Shown: one piece after another, positions 8,668 through 16,160 of the stretch
Position numbering within the stretch: position 1 is the stretch's first letter
Layout of the letters: each line of letters begins with the position of its first letter
Assembly: GCA_002011125.2 (NCBI GenBank)
Contig: MTMF02000009.1
Location: forward strand, 1,208,989-1,272,988
Length of the DNA: 64,000 nucleotides
Reading direction: 5' to 3'
From: Candidatus Hydrothermarchaeum profundi
Lineage (GTDB): Archaea > Hydrothermarchaeota > Hydrothermarchaeia > Hydrothermarchaeales > Hydrothermarchaeaceae
The notes under the pieces: generated by a model
Database searches by the model: none
Told to the model about the DNA's origin: nothing
What the model saw: the letters and a program-made list of their open reading frames with translations, nothing else
Made by a program: the position numbers and the translations under genes

Positions 8668-9596
8668 AACTAGTTGTAACTATTCCGGCTTTTAATGAAG
8701 AAAAAACGATTGGAAAAGTAATTAGAAATATTCCTAGAGATTGTTGTGATGAAGTAGAAGTTCTGGTTATCGATGACGGTTCTACTGATAAAACTGTAGA
8801 ACGAGCCAGAGAAAATGGTGCTGATAAGATAGTGACCTTTAAAAGAAATTTAGGACTTGCTACGGCTTTTAGGAAAGGAATAGAAACGGCTTTAGAGATG
8901 AAAGCGGATATAATAGTAAATATAGATGCTGATGGGCAATACGATCCTAACGAGATTCCTGTGATCATACAGCCCATACTAGAAGGAAAAGCGGATATAG
9001 TTTTAGGTTCTCGGTTCTTAGGTAATATTGAATACATGCCTATCCAAAAGAAACTGGGAAATAAACTTGCAACAAAAATAACTAGCTTCCTTGTGGGTAT
9101 ACCCATATCAGATGCACAAACTGGGTTCAGAGCCTTCACAAAAAATGCAGCAATGAAGATTCATGTTTTGTCAAAATATACCTATGTACAGGAAACTATA
9201 ATACAAGCTGTTTATAAAAATTTAAAAATACTTGAAGTTCCTTGTAGTTTCAGAAAAAGAGAAGGAAAATCTAGGCTAATCTCAAATATCTTCACATATG
9301 CAATAAAAGCGGGACTTGTTATATTTAAGACCTATTTAGACTATAAACCTTTAAAAGTTTTTTTGTTTCTTGGGGGGGCGCTGTTTCTAGTGGGGCTACT
9401 ATTTGGAGCTAGGGTATTAATAGATTTCTTGCAAACCGGGGGAGTGCACTTTCTGCCTTCGGCAATACTTACAGCTATTTTCCTAATTATAGGATTTCAG
9501 ATAGTTGTTTTGGGATTAATTGCGGCAATGATCGGAACAAATCGGAGGATAATGGAAGATATACTCTATTACCAGAAAAAATCGAGGTATAAATGA
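8664..9596 (+). CDS. Polyprenyl-phosphate GT2 (dolichyl-phosphate sugar synthase-like)
   Basis: The catalytic GT2 domain spans residues 1-220: 'MKLVVTIPAFNEEKTIGKVI', 'VIDDGSTDKT', DAD at 88-90 in 'NIDADGQYDPNEIP', and 'VLGSRF' followed by 'DAQTGFRAF', typical of DPM/DPG synthase-like enzymes that load a sugar on polyprenyl phosphate. Two C-terminal hydrophobic helices (about 229-255 and 263-297) follow. Last gene of the overlapped run. A 124-bp segment near its 3' end (9223-9346) is duplicated exactly at 12051-12174, where a decayed second copy of the gene end lies. Confidence 0.88.
   Translation: MKLVVTIPAFNEEKTIGKVIRNIPRDCCDEVEVLVIDDGSTDKTVERARENGADKIVTFKRNLGLATAFRKGIETALEMKADIIVNIDADGQYDPNEIPVIIQPILEGKADIVLGSRFLGNIEYMPIQKKLGNKLATKITSFLVGIPISDAQTGFRAFTKNAAMKIHVLSKYTYVQETIIQAVYKNLKILEVPCSFRKREGKSRLISNIFTYAIKAGLVIFKTYLDYKPLKVFLFLGGALFLVGLLFGARVLIDFLQTGGVHFLPSAILTAIFLIIGFQIVVLGLIAAMIGTNRRIMEDILYYQKKSRYK
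9223..9346 (+). repeat. Copy 1 of a 124-bp exact direct repeat
   Basis: Identical to 12051-12174. It lies inside the intact GT2 gene, and the similarity continues with mismatches to the gene end. The two copies bracket the IS element and the radical SAM gene. Confidence 0.9.
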
Positions 9597-9648
9597 ATCA
9601 AGACTATCTTTTAGATATTTTTTCATATTTGTTGATTTAGCTAAAACC

Positions 9649-9655
9649 TAAAACC
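9649..9655 (+). repeat. Possible target-site duplication, left copy
   Basis: TAAAACC directly abuts the left inverted repeat and recurs at 10564-10570, one base beyond the right inverted repeat. It could be a 7-bp target duplication, but the surrounding sequence is repetitive (AAAACC-rich), so this is weak. Confidence 0.3.
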
Positions 9656-9679
9656 TGTTCTATCTTACCACATGTGTCT
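9656..9679 (+). repeat. Left terminal inverted repeat of the IS
   Basis: The first nine bases, TGTTCTATC, match the reverse complement of the right end exactly, and the next 15 match with five differences. Confidence 0.6.
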
Positions 9680-9723
9680 GCTTTTAAATCCTTGGAAGTG
9701 AGAACAGATGTGGGGTCATATTG

Positions 9724-10553
9724 GAGCGAGAACTGAAACGTAGGAGATGGACAGTTCACAAGAAACTCCAAGGCTGGAAGGAGAAGGATATCGCTGGGGC
9801 TCTTAAAAATATGTGCCAGGACTGTGAGAAGCTGGTGGAAGGCTTACCACCAGTACGGATGGTCAGGATTGGAGTTCAAGACCCAAAGACCTAAGACTAT
9901 CCATAGAAAGGACGAGAAAGCAGTTAGACCGAGCCATAGAGTTAAGTACAAGATACGGCTGGGGTCCAAAGCAAGGATAGCGGCCTACATGAAAGGGGAG
10001 GGCATACGCATATAATACAGTCTTATAGATATCTCTGTGATACGGGGCTCAACAGGCCGCAAGACAAGCCCCGGATAGACCTAGAGCAAAACACGGTTCC
10101 AGAAAGAATATCCTAATAGCTTGTGGTAGGCCGACTTCAAGCTGGCTGAGGACGACTAATTGGATGCTCACCTACCTGGATGACCACTCAAGGTTTGTCC
10201 TAGGATCTGAGAAGTTCTACGATCCCCTCTAAGAATGTCCTATGGCTCTTGGAAGAGTGTGTAGATACATATGGTAGGCCAGAGTAGATCCTCAGCGATA
10301 AGGTACGCAGTTCTATCCGGCTAGGAAGAAGGGCTGCCAGGGGCTTGGTATAGAGCATATTGTGGCAAGTAAGAGAAGACCGTCCATGATAGGTAAAGGT
10401 AAGGTAATGGACTTCATAAGGCCTATGTGTTTGAGGCCTGGATGTTTAACAGTCTCAGTAAGTTAGTGTACTACTGGAACTATGAGAGGCCTCACCAAGG
10501 GATCCACTATATGTCTCCTGCCTAGTTATACTTTAACAGGACATATGTCCTAG
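9724..10553 (+). pseudogene. IS481-type transposase remnant with several frameshifts
   Basis: Pieces in different frames assemble into one transposase. 'RRWTVHKKLQGWKEKDIAGALK' (frame from 9724) shifts frame into 'RTVRSWWKAYHQYGWSGLE', an HTH as in IS481 proteins. Then 'RIAAYMKGEGIRI' and 'LNRPQDKPRI' precede the core: 'ADFKLAEDD' (Asp codon 10133-10135), 'WMLTYLDDHSRFVLG', 'ILSDK' (Asp codon 10297-10299), and 'YYWNYERPHQGI' near the end. The third acidic residue falls in a degenerate stretch ('GKGKVMDF'). At least four frameshifts or stops make it non-functional. GC is visibly higher than in the flanks, consistent with transfer. Confidence 0.8.
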
Positions 10554-10562
10554 GATAGAACA
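10539..10562 (-). repeat. Right terminal inverted repeat of the IS
   Basis: Its reverse complement begins TGTTCTATCCTAGGACAT and pairs with the left repeat at 9656. Together the two set the IS boundaries. Confidence 0.6.
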
Positions 10563-10563
10563 A

Positions 10564-10570
10564 TAAAACC
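10564..10570 (+). repeat. Possible target-site duplication, right copy
   Basis: TAAAACC one base outside the right inverted repeat, matching 9649-9655. Confidence 0.3.
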
Positions 10571-10584
10571 CTAAAACCCAAAAA

Positions 10585-10594
10585 TTTTAAATAC
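10585..10594 (+). promoter_or_regulatory. TATA box for the 10628 gene
   Basis: TTTTAAATAC is centred about 38 bp upstream of the ATG, which would give a leader of roughly 12 nt. It sits just outside the IS right end, so the gene has its own promoter. Confidence 0.4.
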
Positions 10595-10627
10595 CATTAA
10601 TATTGGCAACTAATAAAATTTAAGATA

Positions 10628-12031
10628 ATGAAGGTTTTGCTTATTGTGCCAAACGCAATAGGGAAATATTACAAACCAACTTCCCCACATGTTGGGATCG
10701 CCTATCTGGCAGCTTTTTTGATGAAAAATGAGATTGCTGTAGAAGTTATTGATCTGAGACTAGACTCAAAAATTGAAAAACTATTTGATAAAATTCAAAA
10801 TTTCTCTCCGGATCTTATAGGTATTACTTGTGCCAGTAGAGAATACGATATAGCCTATGGTATTATTAGCCAAATCAAAGATAATTATAGCACCCCTGTC
10901 GTAATCGGTGGGCCTCATCCCTCTGTAATCCAAGAAAAGATATTACTAGAATCCAAGGCGGATTATGCTGTTATAGGTGAGGGAGAATATACGTTATTGG
11001 ATTTGGTTACTGGGAAGGATCTTGAGAATATAAATGGGTTGGTTTGGCGGGATAATGGAAAAATCGTGAAAAATCCGAAGAGAGAACTAATAGAAGATTT
11101 AGATTCGCTCCCCTTCCCAGCATACGAAAAATTTGAGCTTGAAAAATATCTTGATAATAAGATTCCAATAGTTTCATCTAGAGGATGTCCCTTTAGATGT
11201 ACGTATTGTTCCATAAAACTAATAATGGGCAATAGATTTAGGGCAAGAAGTCCAGAGAATGTAGTGGATGAGATAGAGTATTGGCATAATAAGGGGTATA
11301 ATTATTTCACCTTTACTGACGACAACTTCACATGCGACATAAATAGAGCTATTAGAATATGTGAGTTAATCATTGAAAGAGGATTAAAAATTAAATGGGA
11401 TTTGAGAAATGGAATAAGAGTAAATCGTGTAAATAAGGAACTCTTAGAAAAAATGAAAAGAGCTGGCTGCTTTTATCTTGCCTATGGCATTGAATCCGGG
11501 CATCCCGAAGTATTAAAAAACATAAAAAAAGGTATCACTACGAAACAGGTTAGAAATGCCGTAAAATTAGCCAAGGATGTTGGAATAAAGGTGGGCGGTT
11601 TCTTTTTAATTGGTGCCCCAGGTGACACCTTTGAAAGATTTAGGTACACCCTTAATTTCGCAAAATCATTAAGACTTAATGAAGCTATGTTTTATAATAT
11701 AGTTCCTTACCCGGGTACAGAGTTACAAAAATGGGTTTCAAAAAATGCAAAATTCCTGTATCCCCCAGAGATTTACTTAAACGAAATATCCTATGATGCT
11801 CATGAACCTGTATTTGTAACTGATGATTTTTCCAAAGAAGAAAGAAGACTAGCTCATGAATTGGGTGAAGTGTATACTATGAAATTATTCTTTAAAAGCG
11901 AGTTTGGGACAGTTTTAGGACCGATCTTCTACGGTTTCTGGAAAAACAAGTTAATTAGAAAATATGGTTTAAATGCTGGTCTTAGATTCTGGGCATTTAC
12001 GAGAAAACTAAAGACGAGAATTAAGTCGTGA
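10628..12031 (+). CDS. B12-binding-type radical SAM protein
   Basis: A 467-residue member of the same family as 2514-3905 and 13413-14864. The N-terminal domain ('MKVLLIVPN', 'VIGGPHPSVIQEKILLESKADYAVIGEGE') is followed by the radical SAM core with C187, C191 and C194 in 'SRGCPFRCTYC'; 'GIESGHPEVLKNIKKGIT' and 'FFLIGAPGDTFERFRYTLNFAKSL' are typical core motifs. It differs enough from the other two copies to act on a different substrate. It lies alone between the IS remnant and a decayed GT2 end. A GT2 gene (12428-13294) follows on the opposite strand. Confidence 0.85.
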   Translation: MKVLLIVPNAIGKYYKPTSPHVGIAYLAAFLMKNEIAVEVIDLRLDSKIEKLFDKIQNFSPDLIGITCASREYDIAYGIISQIKDNYSTPVVIGGPHPSVIQEKILLESKADYAVIGEGEYTLLDLVTGKDLENINGLVWRDNGKIVKNPKRELIEDLDSLPFPAYEKFELEKYLDNKIPIVSSRGCPFRCTYCSIKLIMGNRFRARSPENVVDEIEYWHNKGYNYFTFTDDNFTCDINRAIRICELIIERGLKIKWDLRNGIRVNRVNKELLEKMKRAGCFYLAYGIESGHPEVLKNIKKGITTKQVRNAVKLAKDVGIKVGGFFLIGAPGDTFERFRYTLNFAKSLRLNEAMFYNIVPYPGTELQKWVSKNAKFLYPPEIYLNEISYDAHEPVFVTDDFSKEERRLAHELGEVYTMKLFFKSEFGTVLGPIFYGFWKNKLIRKYGLNAGLRFWAFTRKLKTRIKS

Positions 12032-12050
12032 GGAACTTTTGATTATTCTC

Positions 12051-12174
12051 TAAAAATACTTGAAGTTCCTTGTAGTTTCAGAAAAAGAGAAGGAAAATCT
12101 AGGCTAATCTCAAATATCTTCACATATGCAATAAAAGCGGGACTTGTTATATTTAAGACCTATTTAGACTATAA
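12051..12174 (+). repeat. Copy 2 of a 124-bp exact direct repeat
   Basis: Exact copy of 9223-9346. It begins abruptly 19 bp after the end of the radical SAM gene, marking a recombination joint. Confidence 0.9.
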
Positions 12175-12416
12175 GCCCTTAAGAGTATTCTTGATTCAAG
12201 GATTTCTTTTGATATTCGTGGGAATGTTATTTGGGATGGATGGTATTAATAGATTTTATTGAAACGGGAGGAGTGCATTTCTTTCCTTCGGTGATACTGA
12301 CAGCGATATTTTTAATGATAGGATTTCAGATAGTTGTTTTGGGATTAATTGTAGCAATGATTGGAACAAATCGGAGGATAATGGAAGATATACTGTATCG
12401 TTTGAAAAAAATCTAA
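12051..12416 (+). pseudogene. 3' fragment of a polyprenyl-phosphate GT2 gene
   Basis: Homologous along its length to 9223-9589, the last 40% of the intact GT2 gene at 8664-9596. The first 124 bp are identical; the rest is similar, including 'TGGVHF.PS' and 'TNRRIMEDILY' coding. A one-base insertion near 12235 shifts the frame relative to the intact gene, and the catalytic N-terminal domain is absent. The only remaining open frame (12231-12416) would encode the two C-terminal membrane helices. I infer loss of the 5' part by recombination, with later sequence exchange homogenising the 124-bp block. Confidence 0.8.
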
Positions 12417-12427
12417 TTATAAATAAT

Positions 12428-13294
12428 TCAGTATTTATCCTTTATGTATTCCTCAATATATCCAATTTGTTGAAGAATAAAACTTAAGAATAATAGTACT
12501 AGGATAAGCGGGAATTTTGGATCTCTGTGAAATTTTTTTATTATGTTTTTCGTTGACCAAAATCTAAGTTTTACAAAATCTCCGACATAACCGACTTTCT
12601 TTTTAAAATAATAGTTGCTTCTTCCTCTTGTCAACTGCCATTTGACGAAAGATGAAAAGCTCTCTCTAGGCTCATGTATAACAATTGCATTTGGCAGATA
12701 TTTTATTTTGAATCCTTGTTTTGACAGTCTATAGGAAAACTCAGAGTCTTCTCCACCCGGGGTCTTAAATGTTTCGTCAAAAAATCCAATTTTTAGAAAT
12801 AAATCTTTCCTCACTGCGCAGTTACATGTAGTTATATGATCTGTGAACCCTTCTTTGGAGACATGCCACATGTTTTCAAAACCGACAGATCCACCAGCAG
12901 GGAATCCTAACGCTGAAATAGAGTCACCGAGAAAGTTAGATTTAGGAATTTTCACGTGACCTTGAACAGCATGGATATTTTGATCATCAAAGGCTTTTGC
13001 GATATTTTTCAACCAGTCTTTTTTAGCTACGCAGTCAGAGTCTGTGAAAGCAATGATTTGTCCATTAGCTTCTCTAATTCCGACGTTCCTTGCACCAGCA
13101 GGACCTTTTTTGTTTTTTAGCTTCACTACTTTGGCATATTCTTTTGCAATCTCAGAGGTTGGATCCGAGGAGTTGTCATCAATTACGATAATCTCATAAT
13201 CATAAAAATCCTGAGTTTTTAGGGATTCCAATAAATTATGTATTTTAGTAGAAGCATTGTGAGCTGGAATTACAACAGAAATATATGGTTTCAT
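12428..13294 (-). CDS. GT2 family glycosyltransferase
   Basis: The start at 13294 gives the family-typical N-terminus 'MKPYISVVIPAHNASTKIHNLL' and has AAGTGA shortly upstream; an in-frame ATG at 13372 would add 26 residues with no homology features. The GT-A domain has 'VIDDNSSDPTSEIA', 'GPAGARNVGIREANG', DSD near residue 86 and 'GGEDSEFSYRLSKQGF'. One C-terminal hydrophobic helix ('FPLILVLLFLSFILQQIGYI') suggests membrane association. It shares 'LGFPAGGS' and overall layout with the GT2 at 6311. Downstream of, and co-directional with, the radical SAM gene at 13413-14864. Confidence 0.88.
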   Translation of the reverse strand: MKPYISVVIPAHNASTKIHNLLESLKTQDFYDYEIIVIDDNSSDPTSEIAKEYAKVVKLKNKKGPAGARNVGIREANGQIIAFTDSDCVAKKDWLKNIAKAFDDQNIHAVQGHVKIPKSNFLGDSISALGFPAGGSVGFENMWHVSKEGFTDHITTCNCAVRKDLFLKIGFFDETFKTPGGEDSEFSYRLSKQGFKIKYLPNAIVIHEPRESFSSFVKWQLTRGRSNYYFKKKVGYVGDFVKLRFWSTKNIIKKFHRDPKFPLILVLLFLSFILQQIGYIEEYIKDKY

Positions 13295-13412
13295 ACAGAG
13301 TTCACTTATTTTTGACATTTGACAAATAATGTCCATCTCTTGAATGTATCCCCATCCCATAAGAAATCGCATTTATTTTCCATTTTTCTTTTTTAAAAGA
13401 GAAACTAGAATT

Positions 13413-14864
13413 TTAATCGCATGCGTCTTTACTACTTTTGTAGAAGGTCATTTTTCCAATAATAGTGCTCTTTGCTGATCTTAAAACTCTACCTACATCG
13501 GTGAGTGTTCTTATATTTTTTAAAGTCTGCAGGAAGAACTGGGGCCTAAAGTAGAACTCTCTATAGGCACGGCTAAGGATATCTTCTAGATCTTCCCTGT
13601 TCATATCCTGAGTTTTTAAAACCGGACCATGAGTCATATCGTACTCCTCCCATTCCTTCGCTAATACCCAATTGTTTTCCTTTGCTTGTTCATATAAAAC
13701 GGTGCCAGGATAGGCCATGGCAATTGAAAACTGAGCAGAGTCAGGTGCAAGTTCTTTTGCTATTTCTAAAGTCTTTTCTACAGTTTCCTTCGAATCAAAT
13801 GGGAATCCAAACATAAAACCAGCGTGGACAAGGATTTTATGTTTTTTTGTTAATTCGAAAGCTTTTCTTACTTGATCAAGAGTGTAACCTTTTCTTATTT
13901 TTTCCAATACTTCTTGAGATCCGGATTCAACACCATATTTGAGCATCTTACAACCAGCAGATTTCATAGCTTGAAGCATTTCATCGTCAACTGTATCAAC
14001 TCTCGCATTACATGACCACATAAGATAATCTAGCCCTTCCCTTTTCATTTTATTACAAAAATCTAGTACTCGTTTTTTGTTTACAGTAAAAGTATCATCG
14101 TCTATATATATCTCCTTGGCCCCATATTTATCAGCGAGATAATGGATTTCATCTACAAAATTATCCAGGCTCCTGTATCTAACTTTATGCCCGTACATCG
14201 CATTAGGCCACAAACAGAAAGTGCAATGGTAGGGGCAACCTCTCGAGGAAATGATATATAGGAAAGGTTTTTTTGAATGCCAGGCTTCGCAATACCACTC
14301 GTGCGGGATAGTTTCTCTATCAGGATAAGGTAGGGAATCGAGATCATCAAATAGTTTCGCTTCTCCGGTGTCCTCGATTTTGCTATCATCTCTAAAAACA
14401 ATCCCTTTTATTTTTTTCAGGTTATGAAGATTATCAAGAACTTCTACAATGCGGGTGTCAAATTCTTTTTTGATTATTATGTCAATACTTTTGCATTCTT
14501 GGAGGGACTCTCTGGGGAATACTGTTACGTGAGGCCCCACGGCAATGATGATGGCCCCAGTTGAGTTTTTCATTGATTCCATGGCTTTGAAGTCATATTT
14601 AATAGAAGGGGTTGTAGTTTCCATTAAAATGACATCAGGGTTGGACTTCCTTATTTTTTCGTCAGTCTCTTGTTGATCCAGATTCTGGACAACAGAATCA
14701 ATGTAGTCTACCTTGTAACCTGCTTCACGAAGCTGAGAAGCAGCATATCCAAGAAAAATAGGAAACTGGAGATACATATCTCCTCTCTGCTTTATTATTC
14801 TATTCTGTGACCTTGTACCAATCCCTTTACCAGGCCAGGGGGGATTGATTATCAATACCTTCAT
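13413..14864 (-). CDS. B12-binding-type radical SAM protein
   Basis: 483 residues. The N-terminal domain contains 'MKVLIINPPWPGKGIG', 'PIFLGYAASQLREAGYKVDYIDS' and 'AVGPHVTVFPRESL'. The radical SAM core has C210, C214 and C217 in 'SRGCPYHCTFC', plus 'YGVESGSQEVLEKIRKGYTLDQVRKAF' and 'YPGTVLYEQAKENNW'. The HpnJ/BchE-like superfamily is clear but the substrate is not. The C-terminal 'REFYFRPQFFLQTLKNIRTLTDV' closely echoes the protein at 2514, so these two are the nearest paralogues. Together with the downstream GT2 gene it repeats the radical SAM plus GT2 pairing seen at 2514-7300. Confidence 0.86.
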   Translation of the reverse strand: MKVLIINPPWPGKGIGTRSQNRIIKQRGDMYLQFPIFLGYAASQLREAGYKVDYIDSVVQNLDQQETDEKIRKSNPDVILMETTTPSIKYDFKAMESMKNSTGAIIIAVGPHVTVFPRESLQECKSIDIIIKKEFDTRIVEVLDNLHNLKKIKGIVFRDDSKIEDTGEAKLFDDLDSLPYPDRETIPHEWYCEAWHSKKPFLYIISSRGCPYHCTFCLWPNAMYGHKVRYRSLDNFVDEIHYLADKYGAKEIYIDDDTFTVNKKRVLDFCNKMKREGLDYLMWSCNARVDTVDDEMLQAMKSAGCKMLKYGVESGSQEVLEKIRKGYTLDQVRKAFELTKKHKILVHAGFMFGFPFDSKETVEKTLEIAKELAPDSAQFSIAMAYPGTVLYEQAKENNWVLAKEWEEYDMTHGPVLKTQDMNREDLEDILSRAYREFYFRPQFFLQTLKNIRTLTDVGRVLRSAKSTIIGKMTFYKSSKDACD

Positions 14865-14936
14865 ATCATGTTACCATGAGATTATCTTTTATAAAGATTT
14901 TCTAAAATAAGAGGCATAACTCCTAAGGAGCAGGAT

Positions 14937-16160
14937 ATGGAAGCACTTAAAATTTGTCTTCTAACTTCTGAGTACCCCCCCAATATCGTTTCTGGACCTG
15001 GAAGATATACAGAGAACTTGGCGATAGGACTCAGAGATAAAGGCTACAGAGTAACTGTTGTTACACCTTTAACTAATGGGAGTAAAGAATATGAGGAATT
15101 AAATGGAATTGAAGTGTATAGAATAAAGATTCCAAGATCATCTACATTGGAAAAAATAATACCAAATATTTTAGATAGAAGAGTTTTTTTCGGAATAAAA
15201 GCCAAGAATTTTTTGACTAAAGAAAGAGTAGATGAATATGACTTGATTCATGTTACAAATTTTACTGAATCTTTTGTTTTAACTAATGAAATCTTTAAAA
15301 AAATTCCGACTGTAGTCTCTGTAAATGAGTATTATTATTTAAAAAGTACATGGAATATCCTTAAATTTCCATATAAGACAATGGACTTGCCTTTACGATA
15401 CTTACAACATAATATTTTAAGGCAGATAAATACCCGAGTGTTGAATAAAGCTACAAAAATTTTGGCGAATTCAAAATATACTGCAAAAGCAATAGAATCC
15501 TGCGGAATACCAGAAGATAAAATACAAACAGTGTATAGAGGAATTAATACTAAAAAGTTCGATGTAAAACCAACTGAGGATAAATATACAAATCACTCTA
15601 TTTTATTTGTCGGAGGTAACATGGAAAGAAAAGGAGGAAAATATTTAATTCAAGCTGCGCCAAGTATTCTAAGAGATTTCCCTGACTCAACATTCATACT
15701 TATAGGTAGAACTTCTTGGATGTACCGACAACTTCTAAATAGATATATTAAAAAATATAATCTAAGAAAAAAAGCTAAAATTTTAGATTATGTTGCCCCA
15801 AATGAATTACGACATTTTTATGCTCGAGCTAATGTTTTTGTAATGCCAGCTATAGTGGAAGCTCTTGGGCAAGTTTTTATGGAGGCAATGATGAGTAAAA
15901 CTCCCGTAATTGGTTCTAATGTGGGAGGGATACCAGAAAACATATCAGATGGCGAAACAGGGTTTTTAGTAAAACCCAAGGATCCCACGGATATCAAAGA
16001 TAAAGTATTCAAAGTATTTGAAGACCCTACTATGGCAAAAAAAATGGGGGAGATGGGCCATAGGCGAGTTCTCAGGTTGTTCTCGCTAGAAAAAATGATA
16101 AATGAAACAATTAGGGTATATCAGGATGCGATCACTATATTTAAAGGGAATTTAAGATGA
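14937..16160 (+). CDS. GT4 family glycosyltransferase
   Basis: A GT-B fold retaining transferase of 407 residues. N-terminal acceptor domain: 'ICLLTSEYPPNIVSGPGRYTENLAIGL'. C-terminal donor domain: 'ILFVGGNMERKGGKYLIQAAPSIL', 'NVFVMPAIVEALGQVFMEAMMSKTPVIGSNVGGIPENI', which holds the E-x7-E motif that binds the nucleotide sugar. A strong AAGGAG precedes the ATG. It overlaps the next gene by 4 bp (ATGA), so the pair is co-translated. Probably adds a sugar on the cytoplasmic face of the lipid carrier. Confidence 0.9.
   Translation: MEALKICLLTSEYPPNIVSGPGRYTENLAIGLRDKGYRVTVVTPLTNGSKEYEELNGIEVYRIKIPRSSTLEKIIPNILDRRVFFGIKAKNFLTKERVDEYDLIHVTNFTESFVLTNEIFKKIPTVVSVNEYYYLKSTWNILKFPYKTMDLPLRYLQHNILRQINTRVLNKATKILANSKYTAKAIESCGIPEDKIQTVYRGINTKKFDVKPTEDKYTNHSILFVGGNMERKGGKYLIQAAPSILRDFPDSTFILIGRTSWMYRQLLNRYIKKYNLRKKAKILDYVAPNELRHFYARANVFVMPAIVEALGQVFMEAMMSKTPVIGSNVGGIPENISDGETGFLVKPKDPTDIKDKVFKVFEDPTMAKKMGEMGHRRVLRLFSLEKMINETIRVYQDAITIFKGNLR

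Larger units (their letters stand above)
9656..10562 (+). mobile_element. Decayed IS481-like insertion sequence (about 907 bp)
   Basis: Bounded by imperfect inverted repeats that both begin TGTTCTATC when read inward (9656-9679 and 10539-10562; 19 of 24 positions match). Inside is a broken DDE transposase with a helix-turn-helix N-terminus and an rve-type core. The size suits a small single-ORF IS. The right repeat contains the perfect palindrome GGACATATGTCC. Multiple frameshifts and stops show that it is inactive. Confidence 0.7.

Noticed and set aside
2514-9596. Hopanoid-type biosynthesis cluster
   Set aside because: A B12-type radical SAM and a cyclase-like toroid are suggestive, but the toroid lacks DxDD and no squalene synthase-like gene is present.
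12231-12416. Independent small membrane protein gene
   Set aside because: It is the frameshifted tail of a duplicated GT2 gene, homologous to 9406-9589.
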